NCBI RefSeq assembly: GCF_006438725.1
Contig: NZ_RCZD01000005.1
Location: 293,588 to 357,587, forward strand
Reading direction: 5' to 3'
Source: Ewingella americana
GTDB lineage: Bacteria; Pseudomonadota; Gammaproteobacteria; Enterobacterales; Enterobacteriaceae
DNA length: 64,000 bases
Part shown: in pieces, positions 33,167 to 44,836 of the stretch
How positions within the stretch are numbered: position 1 is the first letter of the stretch
How the letters are laid out: every line of letters starts with the position of its first letter
Notes under the pieces: generated by a model
What the model was told of the DNA's origin: nothing
Seen by the model: only the letters and a program-made list of their open reading frames with translations
Databases searched by the model: none
Program-made: the position numbers and the translations under genes

Positions 33167-34885
33167 ATGGAGATGTTGTCAGGAGCCGAGATGGTCGTGC
33201 GATCGTTAATCGACCAGGGGGTTAAACACGTATTCGGTTATCCCGGCGGAGCGGTGCTGGATATCTATGATGCCCTGCATACGGTCGGCGGGATTGATCA
33301 CGTGCTGGTGAGACATGAGCAGGGTGCTGTTCATATGGCTGATGGTTATGCCCGTGCCACTGGCGACGTAGGCGTGGTGTTGGTGACTTCCGGTCCCGGC
33401 GCAACCAATGCCATTACCGGTATCGCTACGGCCTATATGGATTCCATTCCGCTGGTGGTGCTGTCTGGTCAGGTACACAGTTCACTTATTGGCTACGATG
33501 CCTTCCAGGAATGTGACATGGTGGGGATCTCCCGCCCGGTGGTCAAACACAGCTTCCTGGTCAAGCGCGCAGAAGACATTCCTACAGTACTTAAGAAAGC
33601 GTTCTATCTGGCTTCCACCGGCCGTCCTGGTCCGGTCGTGGTTGACCTGCCAAAAGACGTGGTGAATCCGCAGATAAAATTCCCGTATGCCTACCCGGAC
33701 CACGTCAGCTTGCGCTCCTATAATCCGACCGTTCAGGGGCACCGGGGGCAGATTAAACGCGCCCTGCAAACCCTGCTGGCGGCGAAAAAACCGGTGCTGT
33801 ACGTGGGCGGCGGAGCGATCAATTCAGAATGTCATGCAGAGCTTTTACAGCTGGCAGAAAAACTTAATTTGCCGGTCACCACCTCCCTCATGGGACTGGG
33901 CGCTTTCCCTGGAACCCATCGTCAGAGCATCGGTATGCTAGGCATGCATGGTACCTATGAAGCCAACATGACCATGCACAACGCCGATTTGATTTTCGGC
34001 GTGGGGGTGCGTTTTGACGACCGTACTACTAACAATCTGGCCAAGTACTGCCCAAATGCCACGATCATGCATATCGATATCGACCCGACGTCGATCTCCA
34101 AAACGGTCAGTGCAGATATTCCGATTGTTGGCGATGCCAAACAGACCCTGGAGCAGATGCTCGAGCTGCTGGCACACAGTGATGAGAAGCAGGAATACGA
34201 CGCGCTGCGTGACTGGTGGCAAAGTATCGAACAGTGGCGCAGTAAACATTGTCTCAGCTATGACAAGAACAGCGGCACCATTAAGCCTCAGGCGGTCATT
34301 GAGACGCTGCATCGCCTGACCAAAGGGGATGCCTATGTTACCTCTGATGTCGGGCAGCACCAGATGTTTGCGGCGCTGTACTACCAATTTGATAAACCAC
34401 GTCGCTGGATAAACTCCGGTGGTCTCGGCACCATGGGCTTTGGTTTACCGGCGGCGCTCGGTGTGAAACTGGGTTTGCCGGATGAAACGGTCATTTGCGT
34501 CACCGGTGACGGCAGCATCCAGATGAACATTCAGGAGCTTTCTACCGCACTGCAATATGATTTGCCGGTGATCGTGGTCAACCTGAATAACGGTTACCTC
34601 GGTATGGTGAAGCAGTGGCAGGATATGATTTATTCTGGCCGTCATTCCCAGTCATACATGCAGTCACTGCCTGATTTCGTGAAACTGGCGGAAGCTTACG
34701 GGCACGTGGGGATTGCCATTCGCACCCCGGATGAACTGGAAAGCAAACTGGCGCTCGCGCTGGAACAGAAAAACCGTCTGGTATTTGTGGATATCAGCGT
34801 AGATGAAACAGAACACGTTTACCCTATGCATATCCGAGGCGGTGCGATGGACGAAATGTGGTTAAGCAAAACGGAGAGGACCTGA
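33167..34885 (+). CDS. ilvI: Acetohydroxyacid synthase III, large catalytic subunit
   Basis: TPP-, FAD- and Mg2+-dependent enzyme making 2-acetolactate and 2-aceto-2-hydroxybutyrate, first common step to valine, leucine and isoleucine. The 572-residue protein has the three TPP-enzyme domains. The TPP-activating glutamate is Glu51 in VRHEQ. FAD-domain residues ([26 protein letters not shown]) and the TPP/Mg motif GDGSIQMN followed by LNNGYLGM are present. E. coli IlvI has 574 residues. The start is the ATG after GGAGG at 33156-33160; a 35-codon open extension upstream has no conservation. IlvH begins two bases after the stop. Confidence 0.98.
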   Translation: MEMLSGAEMVVRSLIDQGVKHVFGYPGGAVLDIYDALHTVGGIDHVLVRHEQGAVHMADGYARATGDVGVVLVTSGPGATNAITGIATAYMDSIPLVVLSGQVHSSLIGYDAFQECDMVGISRPVVKHSFLVKRAEDIPTVLKKAFYLASTGRPGPVVVDLPKDVVNPQIKFPYAYPDHVSLRSYNPTVQGHRGQIKRALQTLLAAKKPVLYVGGGAINSECHAELLQLAEKLNLPVTTSLMGLGAFPGTHRQSIGMLGMHGTYEANMTMHNADLIFGVGVRFDDRTTNNLAKYCPNATIMHIDIDPTSISKTVSADIPIVGDAKQTLEQMLELLAHSDEKQEYDALRDWWQSIEQWRSKHCLSYDKNSGTIKPQAVIETLHRLTKGDAYVTSDVGQHQMFAALYYQFDKPRRWINSGGLGTMGFGLPAALGVKLGLPDETVICVTGDGSIQMNIQELSTALQYDLPVIVVNLNNGYLGMVKQWQDMIYSGRHSQSYMQSLPDFVKLAEAYGHVGIAIRTPDELESKLALALEQKNRLVFVDISVDETEHVYPMHIRGGAMDEMWLSKTERT

Positions 34886-34887
34886 TC

Positions 34888-35379
34888 ATGCGCCGGATTT
34901 TATCAGTATTGCTGGAGAACGAATCGGGCGCGCTGTCCCGTGTGGTTGGTCTGTTCTCGCAACGCGGCTACAACATTGAAAGCCTCACCGTGGCCCCGAC
35001 CGATGACCCAACCCTGTCACGCATGACCATTCAAACAGTGGGTGACGCTAAGGTGCTTGAGCAGATCGAAAAGCAGCTGCACAAACTGGTGGACGTGTTA
35101 CGCGTCAACGAGCTGGTGCAAGGCGCTCACGTTGAGCGTGAAATCATGCTGGTTAAGCTTCAGGCTTCTGGTTATGGCCGCGAAGAGGTGAAAAGATCCA
35201 CCGAGATTTTCCGCGGTCAAATCGTTGATGTCACGGCAACGCTTTACACTGTGCAACTGGCGGGGACCAGCGACAAACTGGATGCTTTCCTGGCGACCGT
35301 GCGTGATGTGGCTGAAATTGTCGAAGTAGCCCGTTCCGGCGTCGTCGGTGTTTCGCGTGGCGATAAAGTGATGCGTTAA
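34888..35379 (+). CDS. ilvH: Acetohydroxyacid synthase III, small regulatory subunit
   Basis: Regulatory partner of IlvI that raises activity and gives valine feedback inhibition. The 163-residue protein (same as E. coli) has an N-terminal ACT domain ([35 protein letters not shown]) where valine binds, and a C-terminal ACT-like domain. GAGAGGA lies about six bases before the ATG. The ilvIH pair ends at a strong terminator. Confidence 0.98.
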   Translation: MRRILSVLLENESGALSRVVGLFSQRGYNIESLTVAPTDDPTLSRMTIQTVGDAKVLEQIEKQLHKLVDVLRVNELVQGAHVEREIMLVKLQASGYGREEVKRSTEIFRGQIVDVTATLYTVQLAGTSDKLDAFLATVRDVAEIVEVARSGVVGVSRGDKVMR

Positions 35380-35435
35380 AAACACAATGCTGTCGCCACA
35401 GGGATTTGATTGGCGAGAGGCATCCATGGCCCGTC

Positions 35436-35468
35436 AAAAGCCCAACTTCAGGTTGGGCTTTTGTTTTT
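35436..35468 (+). terminator. ilvIH terminator
   Basis: 11-bp stem AAAAGCCCAAC / GTTGGGCTTTT with loop TTCAG, followed by GTTTTTTC. Confidence 0.92.
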
Positions 35469-35509
35469 TCTCAAGGTTGATCGGATAGAATATCGACATG
35501 AATGTTTCG

Positions 35510-35525
35510 GGTGAAACGATTCGGT
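35510..35525 (+). promoter_or_regulatory. Candidate Cra operator upstream of cra
   Basis: GGTGAAACGATTCGGT agrees closely with the Cra (FruR) consensus, roughly GCTGAAWCGATTCAGC, and lies about 190 bases before the cra start. It suggests autoregulation; only the motif and location support this. Confidence 0.5.
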
Positions 35526-35717
35526 AAAACACCTTGCTCAGCAGGGTCTTCTGCGGTTAGATAACAACACTTATCTTAATCATACCGCTACTCAGGCGCG
35601 TTTTTGCGCCTTATTAGAGCGGATAAAAGAGAGCAGAAACGTCTCTTTCAGCCTGTGCGGCTGAACACTTCAGAGCGGCTGCATTTCATTTTATGAGCAA
35701 TCAAAGGGGTTTTCTCG

Positions 35718-36722
35718 GTGAAACTGGATGAAATCGCGAGGTTAGCGGGCGTTTCGCGGACGACTGCCAGTTATGTGATTAACGGCAAAGCGAAGCAGTA
35801 TCGTGTCAGCGATAAGACAGTTGATAAAGTCATGGCTGTCGTGAAGGAACATAACTACCACCCGAATGCCGTGGCGGCAGGTTTGCGCGCGGGCAGAACC
35901 CGTTCTATCGGGCTGGTCATCCCTGATCTTGAAAATACCAGCTACACCAAAATCGCCAATTATCTTGAGCGTCAGGCCCGCCAGCGGGGGTATCAATTGC
36001 TGATTGCCTGCTCGGAAGACCAGCCAGACAATGAAATGCGCTGCGTCGAGCATCTGTTGCAGCGTCAGGTTGATGCGATCATTATTTCCACGTCATTGCC
36101 GCCTGAGCACCCTTTTTATCAGCGCTGGGTGAATGATAATTTCCCGATCATTGCACTGGACCGCGCCCTTGATCCTGAACATTTCATCAGCGTAGTGGGT
36201 GCTGATCAAGAAGATGCGCTGATGCTGGCGCAGGAGTTGCGTTCGTTCCCGGCTGAATCGGTTCTTTATCTGGGCGCGTTACCGGAGCTCTCCGTCAGTT
36301 TCCTGCGCGAACAGGGTTTCCGTCAGGCCTGGGCCGACGACGCACGCGAGCCACAGTATCTTTATGCTAATGCCTATGACCGCGAATCTGCCGGGATTGC
36401 CTTTGCTGAATGGCTGAAAACCCATCCGATGCCGCAGGCGCTTTATACCACCTCATTTCAGTTGTTGCAGGGCGTGATGGATGTGGCGCTTAAGCAGCAG
36501 GGACGTCTGCCGATCGATTTAGTGATCGCCACCTTTGGTGACAATGAACTCCTCGATTTCCTCGACTGTCCCGTTCTGGCTGTCGCGCAACGCCATCGCG
36601 ATGTGGCTGAACGGGTATTGGAACTGGTATTGGGCTGCCTTGATGAACCGAAGAAACCGAAAGCGGGGCTGACCCGTATTCGCCGTAATCTGTTCCGCCG
36701 CGGACGGTTGAGTCGCAAGTAA
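35718..36722 (+). CDS. cra: Catabolite repressor/activator Cra (FruR)
   Basis: LacI-family regulator that senses fructose 1-phosphate and switches carbon flow between glycolysis and gluconeogenesis. The 334-residue protein has an N-terminal helix-turn-helix ([20 protein letters not shown]) and hinge region, followed by a periplasmic-binding-protein-like effector domain. It starts with GTG after AAAGGGG, as the E. coli gene does, and has the same length. It stands alone between ilvIH and the dcw cluster, with a terminator at 36739. Confidence 0.98.
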   Translation: MKLDEIARLAGVSRTTASYVINGKAKQYRVSDKTVDKVMAVVKEHNYHPNAVAAGLRAGRTRSIGLVIPDLENTSYTKIANYLERQARQRGYQLLIACSEDQPDNEMRCVEHLLQRQVDAIIISTSLPPEHPFYQRWVNDNFPIIALDRALDPEHFISVVGADQEDALMLAQELRSFPAESVLYLGALPELSVSFLREQGFRQAWADDAREPQYLYANAYDRESAGIAFAEWLKTHPMPQALYTTSFQLLQGVMDVALKQQGRLPIDLVIATFGDNELLDFLDCPVLAVAQRHRDVAERVLELVLGCLDEPKKPKAGLTRIRRNLFRRGRLSRK

Positions 36723-36738
36723 ACCCGGTAAACGGCAT

Positions 36739-36772
36739 GACGGGCTTTCTTGACACCAAGCCCGTCTTTTTT
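36739..36772 (+). terminator. cra terminator
   Basis: GACGGGCTT / AAGCCCGTC stem (36739-36747 with 36758-36766), ten-base loop, six T residues after it. Confidence 0.9.
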
Positions 36773-37324
36773 ACTCTTTCTGAATCCAGCCTGTTAATTA
36801 GTAAAACGCGCCGAAAAAATAACCCATACTTTCTTAAGGGATATTTTGGGAAATATCTTAATGCCTGAATTATTAGCAAATGTTTTCCTGCGTTATTTCT
36901 CTGATATAAACCGTTAAATCAATTTTAAAATACGTTAATACCGGCTTTAAAAGTGCTGTAGAATTCACGCCGTCATTTTGACGAGGCTTTTTAAGGCCTT
37001 TTCATCCAATGAAAATGTAGAAGAAGGCTTGCAGTATGCGGCCTGGCAACATGAGTGATGTCGTTTTAGCAGTCAGCGTTTAAAAAGAGGCCAAAATTTC
37101 TTTCAGACGTTAAACAGGTTAAGAAATGAGAGATCGATAGCAGAAGAATACAAATAGCTAAATAATGTTCAATTTGATTTATTTTTAATCATCATTATTT
37201 TTTCTACGAAATTTCCTCAACTAATCATGATGTTATTTTCTATTCCTCGACAAAAAAAACCTACCTCATTGCGACGCGTCTTCCTGACGCTCAGTAAATA
37301 TTGCCAAACCGCCTCCGCTCTGGC
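36773..37324. other. Non-coding AT-rich interval between cra and the dcw cluster
   Basis: About 550 bases with no recognisable gene. An 18-codon ORF starting ATGCCTGAATTATTAG near 36861 follows GGGAAATATCTT but resembles nothing I know. A short inverted repeat CGTCA/TGACG lies near 36973-36984. E. coli has a long interval at the same place. The dcw promoter follows at 37325. Confidence 0.45.
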
Positions 37325-37354
37325 TTGACAAGGTTTTAAAACCATCCGTAAACT
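37325..37354 (+). promoter_or_regulatory. dcw cluster promoter (Pmra)
   Basis: TTGACA (37325-37330), 18-base spacer, TAAACT (37349-37354). Transcription should begin close to 37361, at the edge of the MraZ operator. Corresponds in position to E. coli Pmra, the main promoter for the first division and wall genes. Confidence 0.85.
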
Positions 37355-37361
37355 CTTTTAA

Positions 37362-37386
37362 GTGGGAATTTGTGGAGGAAAGTGGT
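37362..37386 (+). promoter_or_regulatory. MraZ operator, three direct repeats
   Basis: GTGGG, GTGGA and GTGGT begin at 37362, 37372 and 37382, an exact 10-bp period. This is the known MraZ-binding arrangement (TGGG-type repeats on one DNA face), here directly downstream of the promoter, so MraZ should repress its own operon. Confidence 0.85.
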
Positions 37387-37415
37387 GATCATGGTTATAG
37401 AGGGGTAGAACGGTC

Positions 37416-37874
37416 ATGTTTCGTGGCGCGACGATGGTTAACCTCGACAGCAAAGGGCGACTTGCCGTACCCACCCGATACCGGGATTTGCTGAGCGAAG
37501 AATCGCAAGGTCAAATGGTTTGCACCATAGACCTCCATCACCCATGCCTCCTCTTATACACCCTGCCCGAATGGGAAGTTATCGAACAAAAATTGTCCCG
37601 TCTGTCGAGTATGAACCCTGTCGAGCGCCGTATTCAGCGCCTGCTGTTGGGACATGCAAGTGAATGTCAGATGGATAACGCCGGGCGTCTGCTCATCGCA
37701 ACCACATTGCGTCAGCACGCCGGGCTAGCCAAAGAAGTGATGCTGGTTGGACAGTTCAATAAGTTCGAACTGTGGGATGAACAGACCTGGTATCAACAAG
37801 TTAAGGAAGACATTGACGCTGAACAATCGTCTCAGGAACCGCTTTCTGACCGATTACAGGACTTGTCACTATAA
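37416..37874 (+). CDS. mraZ: Transcriptional regulator MraZ
   Basis: Ring-shaped DNA-binding protein of the AbrB/SpoVT-like fold that represses the dcw operon. The 152-residue protein has two copies of the MraZ domain, beginning [23 protein letters not shown] and around [18 protein letters not shown], each with the DxxGR motif. GAGGGG precedes the start. The stop is two bases before rsmH. Confidence 0.98.
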   Translation: MFRGATMVNLDSKGRLAVPTRYRDLLSEESQGQMVCTIDLHHPCLLLYTLPEWEVIEQKLSRLSSMNPVERRIQRLLLGHASECQMDNAGRLLIATTLRQHAGLAKEVMLVGQFNKFELWDEQTWYQQVKEDIDAEQSSQEPLSDRLQDLSL

Positions 37875-37876
37875 GC

Positions 37877-38818
37877 ATGGTTGAAAATTATAAGCACACA
37901 TCCGTTTTGCTGGATGAGGCCGTGAATGGCCTGAACATTCGCCAGGATGGAATTTACATCGATGGAACTTTTGGCCGTGGTGGCCATTCGCGTTTGATTC
38001 TGTCCCAGCTTGGGCCGGATGGACGCCTGCTTGCTATTGATCGCGACCCTCAGGCCATTAAAGCCGCAGAAGCGATAAACGATCCCCGCTTTTCCATTGT
38101 CCATGGTCCTTTCTCTGATTTGGCGCAATACGTTAAAGATCGTGGCCTGGAAGGCAAGATTGACGGCGTGTTGCTGGATCTTGGCGTCTCTTCGCCGCAA
38201 TTGGACGATGCCGAACGCGGCTTTTCGTTTATGCGTGATGGGCCGCTGGATATGCGTATGGACCCGACGCGCGGCTACTCTGCTGCTGAATGGCTGATGA
38301 AAGCCGAAGAAGAAGATATTGCCTGGGTGTTGAAAACTTTTGGCGAAGAGCGTTTTGCCAAACGTATAGCGCGCGCCATCGTTGAGCGTAACCGCGAACA
38401 ACCGATGACCCGTACTAAAGAGTTGGCTGACCTGATCACCCATGCGTCGCCGTTTCGCGAGAAACATAAGCATCCGGCGACCCGTAGCTTCCAGGCGATC
38501 CGTATTTACATCAACAGCGAACTGGAAGAGATCGAACGCGCGCTGGATGGCGCACTGGAGATCCTGGCAACCGACGGGCGTCTGTCGGTGATCAGTTTCC
38601 ATTCGTTGGAAGATCGCATCGTGAAACGCTTTATCCGCCAGCACAGTCGAGGCGCACAGGTTCCCGCTGGGATCCCGATGACCGAAGCGCAGATTGCTGA
38701 ACTGGGTGGCCGTTCCCTGAAGCCGGTCGGGAAAATGAAGCCTTCTGATGCTGAAGTGTCTGAAAATCCACGTGCCCGCAGCTCGGTCTTACGGTTTGCC
38801 GAGAGAACGGCATTGTGA
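37877..38818 (+). CDS. rsmH: 16S rRNA (cytosine1402-N4)-methyltransferase
   Basis: RsmH (MraW) adds the N4 methyl group of m4Cm1402 in the ribosomal P site, using SAM. The 313-residue protein, equal in length to E. coli, has [10 protein letters not shown], the SAM-binding [22 protein letters not shown] and the C-terminal [12 protein letters not shown] motif. It starts two bases after mraZ and overlaps ftsL by four bases. Confidence 0.98.
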   Translation: MVENYKHTSVLLDEAVNGLNIRQDGIYIDGTFGRGGHSRLILSQLGPDGRLLAIDRDPQAIKAAEAINDPRFSIVHGPFSDLAQYVKDRGLEGKIDGVLLDLGVSSPQLDDAERGFSFMRDGPLDMRMDPTRGYSAAEWLMKAEEEDIAWVLKTFGEERFAKRIARAIVERNREQPMTRTKELADLITHASPFREKHKHPATRSFQAIRIYINSELEEIERALDGALEILATDGRLSVISFHSLEDRIVKRFIRQHSRGAQVPAGIPMTEAQIAELGGRSLKPVGKMKPSDAEVSENPRARSSVLRFAERTAL

Positions 38819-39135
38819 TTGGTAATGAGAGACATGGGCTGGTTGGTGTCATCACCAGCGACATTTTGCGTAATGGCAAGTTACCCATGATTTTGCTGAT
38901 TGCCGTATTGGTAAGCGCCATTTTTGTTGTGACAACGTCTCACAAGACGCGCTTATTGACGGCCCAAAGAGAGCAACTGGTACTGGAACGGGACGCGCTG
39001 GATATTGAGTGGCGCAACTTAATCCTGGAAGAGAATGCTCTCGGCGATCACAGCCGTGTAGAACGCATCGCAACGGAGAAATTGCAGATGCAACATGTTG
39101 ATCCATCGCAAGAAAATATTGTGGTTCAACCTTAA
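38815..39135 (+). CDS. ftsL: Cell division protein FtsL
   Basis: Bitopic membrane protein that joins FtsB and FtsQ and activates FtsW-FtsI at the septum. The 106-residue product starts with GTG overlapping the rsmH stop (GTGA). It has a short cytoplasmic part, one transmembrane segment ([17 protein letters not shown]) and a periplasmic leucine-zipper-like coiled coil ([22 protein letters not shown]). E. coli FtsL has 121 residues; the first 15 are absent here, as in Serratia and Yersinia relatives, and the ERHGL segment is near the start. The coiled coil is almost unchanged. Confidence 0.96.
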   Translation: MIGNERHGLVGVITSDILRNGKLPMILLIAVLVSAIFVVTTSHKTRLLTAQREQLVLERDALDIEWRNLILEENALGDHSRVERIATEKLQMQHVDPSQENIVVQP

Positions 39136-39162
39136 AATGCTCATGGAGAAGATTAGCAACTG

Positions 39163-40926
39163 ATGAAAGCAGCACGCAAAACGAAGTTAAAACGTCCTGA
39201 AGATCAAGCCAGCTTTATCAGCTGGCGTTTTGCGTTGCTGTGCGGTTGTATTCTTCTCGCTCTGGTGGGGTTGATGCTGCGGGTCGCTTATCTGCAAGTT
39301 ATCAACCCGGATCGTCTGGTTAAAGAGGGCGATCTCCGTTCATTGCGAGTGCAAACCATTGAAACTTCGCGTGGCATGATCACCGACCGTGCTGGACGCC
39401 CTTTGGCCGTGAGCGTACCGGTCAATGCGATCTGGGCCGATCCGAAAGAAATTAACGATCGCGGTGGTATCACGGTAGATACCCGCTGGAAAGCCTTGTC
39501 CGATGCTTTAAATACTCCTCTTGATCAACTTTCTGCCCGCATCAATGCCAATCCGAAAGGACGCTTTGTCTATCTGGCGCGGCAGGTTAATCCATCGATT
39601 GGCGAGTATATCCACAAACTGAAACTTCCCGGTATCTCACTGCGTCAAGAATCGCGCCGTTATTATCCGGCAGGGCAGGTGACTGCGCATGTTATCGGTG
39701 TAACCAATATTGACGGTCAGGGTATCGAAGGTGTGGAAAAAAGCTTTGATCGTTGGCTGACCGGAAAACCGGGCGAACGTACCATCCGTAAAGACCGCTT
39801 CGGGCGCGTTATCGAAGATATCTCGTCGGTAGACAGTCAGGCTGCGCACAATCTTGCACTAAGCATCGACGAACGTTTACAGGCATTGGTTTATCGCGAA
39901 CTGAACAACGCCGTGGCGTTCAACAAAGCTGAGTCAGGCACTGCGGTTCTGGTCGATGTACAGACTGGCGAAGTACTGGCGATGGCCAACAGCCCTTCCT
40001 ACAATCCGAATAATTTGCCGGATACGCCAAAAGAAGCCATGCGTAACCGCGCCATTACGGACATCTTCGAGCCGGGTTCCACCGTCAAGCCAATGGTGGT
40101 CATGACGGCACTAAAAAACGGTGTGGTGAAAGAAAACAGCGTTCTTAACACCCTGCCGTACTACGTTAATGGTCACGAAATTAAAGACGTGGCCCGATAT
40201 CCTGAGCTTTCAGTGACGGGTGTCTTACAGAAGTCGAGTAACGTCGGTGTATCAAAAATGGCGTTAGCGATGCCGTCCGCAGAGCTGGTAGATACTTACT
40301 CGCGATTCGGATTGGGAAAACCGACCAATTTGGGGCTGGTTGGAGAAAGCAGTGGCTTATACCCTAAAAAACAACGGTGGTCTGACATAGAGAGGGCCAC
40401 CTTCTCTTTCGGCTACGGGCTAATGGTGACTCCACTTCAGTTAGCGCGTGTCTATGCAACGATCGGCAGCCTGGGTATTTATCGGCCACTGTCGATCACT
40501 AAAGTTGATCCCCCTGTTTCCGGTGAACGCATCTTCCCTGAACCGCTGGTACGTACCGTGGTTCACATGATGGAAAGCGTGGCATTACCGGGCGGAGGTG
40601 GCGTGAAAGCCGCTATCAAGGGTTATCGTATTGCGATTAAAACCGGTACGGCGAAGAAAGTCGGTCCGGACGGCAAATACGTTAACCGCTATATCGCTTA
40701 TACCGCTGGCGTAGCACCTGCCAGCAACCCACGCTTTGCGCTTGTGGTGGTCATCAACGATCCCCAGGGTGGTAAATATTACGGTGGTGCCATTTCAGCG
40801 CCAGTCTTCGGTGCCATCATGGGGGGCGTACTGCGCACCATGAACATTGAACCTGATGCGCTAACTGCCAGTGAAAATGACGCAATAGTTGACAATCAAA
40901 AAGAGGCTTCAGGTGGCAGATCGTAA
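39163..40926 (+). CDS. ftsI: Septal peptidoglycan transpeptidase FtsI (PBP3)
   Basis: Class B penicillin-binding protein cross-linking peptidoglycan at the division site with FtsW; target of cephalexin and aztreonam. The 587-residue protein has a cytoplasmic tail and one transmembrane helix (about residues 20-42), a pedestal domain, and a transpeptidase domain. The catalytic motifs are in order: the serine of GSTVKP, SSN in KSSNVGVS, and KTGT. Starts 27 bases after ftsL. The 3' end overlaps murE by 14 bases. The C-terminal tail is polar, as in the E. coli precursor, which is processed there. Confidence 0.98.
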   Translation: MKAARKTKLKRPEDQASFISWRFALLCGCILLALVGLMLRVAYLQVINPDRLVKEGDLRSLRVQTIETSRGMITDRAGRPLAVSVPVNAIWADPKEINDRGGITVDTRWKALSDALNTPLDQLSARINANPKGRFVYLARQVNPSIGEYIHKLKLPGISLRQESRRYYPAGQVTAHVIGVTNIDGQGIEGVEKSFDRWLTGKPGERTIRKDRFGRVIEDISSVDSQAAHNLALSIDERLQALVYRELNNAVAFNKAESGTAVLVDVQTGEVLAMANSPSYNPNNLPDTPKEAMRNRAITDIFEPGSTVKPMVVMTALKNGVVKENSVLNTLPYYVNGHEIKDVARYPELSVTGVLQKSSNVGVSKMALAMPSAELVDTYSRFGLGKPTNLGLVGESSGLYPKKQRWSDIERATFSFGYGLMVTPLQLARVYATIGSLGIYRPLSITKVDPPVSGERIFPEPLVRTVVHMMESVALPGGGGVKAAIKGYRIAIKTGTAKKVGPDGKYVNRYIAYTAGVAPASNPRFALVVVINDPQGGKYYGGAISAPVFGAIMGGVLRTMNIEPDALTASENDAIVDNQKEASGGRS

Positions 40927-42400
40927 TTTGCGCGACCTACTGGCGCCCTGGGTGAGTGATGCCCCGGATGTAGCGCTGAGAGAGTTGATTTTAGACAGCC
41001 GCGTTGCGGCTGCCGGAGATCTGTTCGTCGCGATTTCAGGCCATACCAACGACGGACGTCGTTTTATTCCACAGGCCATTGCACAAGGTGTGGCTGCTGT
41101 GGTGGCCGAGGCTCAGGGAGAAAAAGAGCATGGTGCAGTATGCCAGATGCATGGTGTGCCGGTTATCTATCTCAATCATCTGAACGTACTGTTGTCTGAG
41201 CTGGCCGGGCGTTTCTACGCTGAGCCAGGCAAGGCATTACGTTTGGTGGGTGTGACCGGAACCAACGGCAAAACCACCACCACTCAGCTACTCGCGCAAT
41301 GGGCGCAGCTGCTGGGTGATACCGGTGCGGTAATGGGGACGGTGGGCAATGGTTTGCTCGATCGTGTGGTCCCCGCCGAAAACACCACCGGTTCTGCCGT
41401 ACAGGTACAGCACATATTGGCCGAACTGGTACAACAGGGCGCAACCTTTGCGGCGATGGAAGTCTCTTCGCACGGGCTGGTTCAACACCGCGTGGCAGCA
41501 CTACCCTTTGCAGCGGCCGCATTTACCAACCTGAGCCGTGATCACCTCGACTACCACGGTGATATGCAAAGTTACGAAGCAGCCAAATGGCAGCTTTTCG
41601 CTACGCATCAGGTGGGGCAAAAAATTATTAATGCTGATGACGAAGTAGGATTGCGTTGGCTGGCAACATTGCCGGATGCTGTCGCTGTCAGCATGGAAGA
41701 TAAGATCCCGGCCAACTGGAAAGGCCGCTGGCTGGTGGCACGTGGCGTGGATTATCACGATAACGGCGCCAGCGTAAACATCGACTCCAGCTGGGGCGAA
41801 GGCCAACTGGAAAGCCGTCTGATGGGCGCTTTCAACGTGAGTAATCTGTTAGTGGCACTGGCAACGTTATTGTCACTGGATTACCCGCTGGCGCAGCTGC
41901 TTGCAGCAGGTTCACAACTACAGCCGGTTTGCGGTCGTATGGAAGTCTTCAATGCGCCCGGCAAGCCGACCGTGGTGGTCGATTACGCCCACACGCCGGA
42001 TGCCCTCGAGAAAGCCCTTGCGGCAGCACGTCTGCACTGCAAAGGCCAGCTGTGGTGCGTGTTTGGTTGCGGTGGTGACCGTGACAAAGGTAAGCGCCCA
42101 CTGATGGGTGGCATTGCCGAACAATACGCCGATCGCGTGATCGTGACCGATGACAATCCTCGCAGCGAAGAGCCTGGTGCGATTGTGGCCGATATTCTGG
42201 CCGGCCTGCTGGATGCAGGACGTGCGCTGGAAATCCACGGTCGTGCTGAAGCGGTGACCAGCGCCATCATGCAAGCGTCGGAAAATGATGTGGTACTGAT
42301 TGCCGGTAAAGGTCATGAAGATTATCAACTGGTAGGTAACCAACGCCTGGATTACTCCGACCGCGTAACTGCCGCCCGTTTGCTGGGGGTAGTCGCATGA
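40913..42400 (+). CDS. murE: UDP-MurNAc-L-Ala-D-Glu:meso-DAP ligase
   Basis: Adds meso-diaminopimelate to the peptidoglycan precursor in the cytoplasm. The 495-residue protein has the Mur ligase ATP motif TGTNGKTT (residues 115-122), the carbamylated-lysine region YEAAKWQ, and DNPR (in [11 protein letters not shown]), the diagnostic motif for meso-DAP rather than lysine specificity. It uses GTG inside the end of ftsI (GTGGCAGATCGTAA), as in E. coli, with AGAGG upstream; an ATG eight codons earlier is less likely. Confidence 0.98.
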   Translation: MADRNLRDLLAPWVSDAPDVALRELILDSRVAAAGDLFVAISGHTNDGRRFIPQAIAQGVAAVVAEAQGEKEHGAVCQMHGVPVIYLNHLNVLLSELAGRFYAEPGKALRLVGVTGTNGKTTTTQLLAQWAQLLGDTGAVMGTVGNGLLDRVVPAENTTGSAVQVQHILAELVQQGATFAAMEVSSHGLVQHRVAALPFAAAAFTNLSRDHLDYHGDMQSYEAAKWQLFATHQVGQKIINADDEVGLRWLATLPDAVAVSMEDKIPANWKGRWLVARGVDYHDNGASVNIDSSWGEGQLESRLMGAFNVSNLLVALATLLSLDYPLAQLLAAGSQLQPVCGRMEVFNAPGKPTVVVDYAHTPDALEKALAAARLHCKGQLWCVFGCGGDRDKGKRPLMGGIAEQYADRVIVTDDNPRSEEPGAIVADILAGLLDAGRALEIHGRAEAVTSAIMQASENDVVLIAGKGHEDYQLVGNQRLDYSDRVTAARLLGVVA

Positions 42401-43758
42401 TCCGCGTCTCCCTTCAGACTCTTACCCACGTGCTTAACGCCGAACTTATTGGTAGCGATACGCAGATTGCTAGCGTAACGACTGACACCCGAAAAATTGA
42501 AGCTGGTGGGCTGTTTATCGCCCTGAAAGGCGAAAAATTCGATGCTCATGACTTTGCTGCTGATGCCATTGCTGCGGGAGCCGGAGCCTTGTTGGTAAGT
42601 AAGCGCTTACGGGTGGAGCTGCCGCAACTCGTGGTTGCCGATACCCGCATTGCACTGGGCCAACTGGGTGCGTGGGTGCGCCAGCAGGTGCCGGCCCGCG
42701 TTGTGGGTCTGACTGGCTCATCCGGCAAAACCTCGGTGAAAGAGATGACTGCCGCGATTTTGCGTCAGTGTGGCAATGTGCTGTATACCGCTGGCAATTT
42801 CAATAATGATATCGGCGTGCCGCTAACCCTGTTGCGACTGACTGCAGAGCATGACTTTGCGGTGATCGAAATGGGTGCTAATCATCTGGGCGAAATTGCC
42901 TACACCGCCGATCTGGCCAGGCCAGAAACGGCGCTGGTCAATAATCTCTCCGCTGCCCACCTTGAGGGCTTTGGCTCGCTGGCGGGTGTGGCGCAGGCCA
43001 AAGGCGAAATTTTCGAAGGCTTGCCAGCCGAAGGCGTGGCTATCCTCAATGCCGACAGCAACGACTGGCCGCACTGGCAGCGTCACCTGAACAATAAAAC
43101 CGTCTGGCGTTTCTCGCCGGATGCCGCTGATGGCGTTGATTTCTACGCAACAGACATTCAATTCAGCCCACTAAACACCGCATTCACCCTGCACTCACCG
43201 CAAGGCTCTTTGGCTGTTTCCCTGCCATTGCCGGGGCGTCACAATATTGCTAACGCGCTTGCCGCTGCTGCACTGGCATTGTCAGTCGGCGCCAGTCTGG
43301 AGGCTGTACGTGAAGGTCTAGCCACCCTGCAAGCCGTACCGGGACGTCTGTTCCCAGTCGTATTGAGTGAGGGTAAAACCCTGCTTGATGACAGCTATAA
43401 CGCTAACGTCGGTTCAATGACCGCCGCTGCGCAGACGCTGGCCGAGATGCCAGGCTACCGCGTGATGGCGGTGGGCGACATGGCTGAACTCGGTGCTGAA
43501 ACTGAAAATTGTCACCGTCAGGTGGGAGAAGCCATCCGTGAAGCCGGGATCGATAAAGTGTTTAGTATTGGTCATGCCAGCCGCGTCATCAGTGACGCCA
43601 GTGGCTGTGGCGAACATCTTCAGGATAAGGCAGCCCTGACGGCCCGTTTAACGAGCTTACTGTCTGAACATGCGGTCATTACCGTTTTAATTAAAGGTTC
43701 ACGTAGTGCCGCCATGGAGCAGGTAGTACGGGCATTACAGGAGAATTCAACATGTTAG
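42397..43758 (+). CDS. murF: UDP-MurNAc-tripeptide:D-Ala-D-Ala ligase
   Basis: Completes the UDP-MurNAc-pentapeptide by adding D-alanyl-D-alanine. The 453-residue protein has the ATP motif TGSSGKTS (residues 106-113), [13 protein letters not shown] and [13 protein letters not shown]. The start overlaps the murE stop as ATGA, and the end overlaps mraY by seven bases. Confidence 0.98.
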   Translation: MIRVSLQTLTHVLNAELIGSDTQIASVTTDTRKIEAGGLFIALKGEKFDAHDFAADAIAAGAGALLVSKRLRVELPQLVVADTRIALGQLGAWVRQQVPARVVGLTGSSGKTSVKEMTAAILRQCGNVLYTAGNFNNDIGVPLTLLRLTAEHDFAVIEMGANHLGEIAYTADLARPETALVNNLSAAHLEGFGSLAGVAQAKGEIFEGLPAEGVAILNADSNDWPHWQRHLNNKTVWRFSPDAADGVDFYATDIQFSPLNTAFTLHSPQGSLAVSLPLPGRHNIANALAAAALALSVGASLEAVREGLATLQAVPGRLFPVVLSEGKTLLDDSYNANVGSMTAAAQTLAEMPGYRVMAVGDMAELGAETENCHRQVGEAIREAGIDKVFSIGHASRVISDASGCGEHLQDKAALTARLTSLLSEHAVITVLIKGSRSAAMEQVVRALQENSTC

Positions 43759-44834
43759 TTTGGCTGGCCGAACATTTGGTCAAATATTATTCGGGCTTCA
43801 ACGTCTTTTCCTATTTGACGTTTCGCGCCATCGTCAGTCTGCTGACGGCTCTGTTCATCTCTTTATGGATGGGGCCGCGCATGATTGCGCGTCTGCAGAA
43901 AATGTCTTTTGGTCAGGTTGTGCGTAACGACGGCCCGGAATCACATTTCAGTAAACGCGGCACGCCAACCATGGGCGGTCTGATGATCCTCACGTCAATC
44001 ACCATCTCGGTATTGATGTGGGCTTATCCTTCTAACCCTTATGTCTGGTGCGTTCTGTTTGTTCTGATCGGCTATGGCATCGTCGGTTTTGTCGATGACT
44101 ACCGCAAAGTGGTACGCAAGGACACCAAGGGCCTGATCGCCCGCTGGAAATACTTCTGGCAGTCGGTGATTGCGCTGGCGGCGGCCTTTGTTATGTACGC
44201 CATTGGCAAAGATACTCCGGCCACTGAGCTGGTCGTGCCGTTCTTCAAAGACATCATGCCGCAGCTGGGATTGCTCTACATCCTGCTGAGCTATTTCGTG
44301 ATTGTCGGCACCAGTAATGCCGTAAACCTCACCGATGGTCTGGATGGTTTGGCGATTATGCCCACCGTCTTCGTCGCTGGTGGTTTTGCGCTGGTGGCCT
44401 GGGCGACGGGGAACATGAACTTTGCCAACTACCTGCATATCCCTTATCTGCGGCATGCCGGTGAATTAGTGATTGTCTGTACGGCGATAGTCGGTGCAGG
44501 TCTGGGTTTCCTGTGGTTTAACACCTATCCGGCTCAGGTGTTTATGGGTGATGTTGGCTCACTGGCACTGGGGGGCGCGCTTGGCACTATCGCCGTCTTG
44601 CTACGACAGGAATTCTTACTGGTGATTATGGGTGGCGTGTTCGTGGTTGAAACGCTGTCGGTCATCTTGCAGGTTGGGTCCTTTAAGTTACGTGGTCAGC
44701 GCATTTTCCGTATGGCGCCTATTCATCACCACTACGAGCTTAAAGGTTGGCCGGAACCGCGTGTCATCGTGCGCTTCTGGATCATTTCGCTGATGCTGGT
44801 GCTGATTGGCCTGGCGACGCTGAAGGTGCGGTAA
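43752..44834 (+). CDS. mraY: Phospho-MurNAc-pentapeptide translocase
   Basis: Integral membrane enzyme that moves phospho-MurNAc-pentapeptide to undecaprenyl phosphate, making lipid I. The 360-residue protein has ten hydrophobic segments and the catalytic aspartates in FVDDYRK and [10 protein letters not shown], plus the [11 protein letters not shown] motif near the end. Length equals that of E. coli. MurD starts two bases after its stop. Confidence 0.98.
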   Translation: MLVWLAEHLVKYYSGFNVFSYLTFRAIVSLLTALFISLWMGPRMIARLQKMSFGQVVRNDGPESHFSKRGTPTMGGLMILTSITISVLMWAYPSNPYVWCVLFVLIGYGIVGFVDDYRKVVRKDTKGLIARWKYFWQSVIALAAAFVMYAIGKDTPATELVVPFFKDIMPQLGLLYILLSYFVIVGTSNAVNLTDGLDGLAIMPTVFVAGGFALVAWATGNMNFANYLHIPYLRHAGELVIVCTAIVGAGLGFLWFNTYPAQVFMGDVGSLALGGALGTIAVLLRQEFLLVIMGGVFVVETLSVILQVGSFKLRGQRIFRMAPIHHHYELKGWPEPRVIVRFWIISLMLVLIGLATLKVR

Positions 44835-44836
44835 TT

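Noticed and set aside
36861-36917. 18-codon ORF between cra and mraZ
   Set aside because: Weak ribosome-binding context and no similarity to known small proteins; mentioned only in the intergenic entry.
37832-38644. 270-codon open frame on the minus strand
   Set aside because: Antisense to rsmH with no recognisable features.
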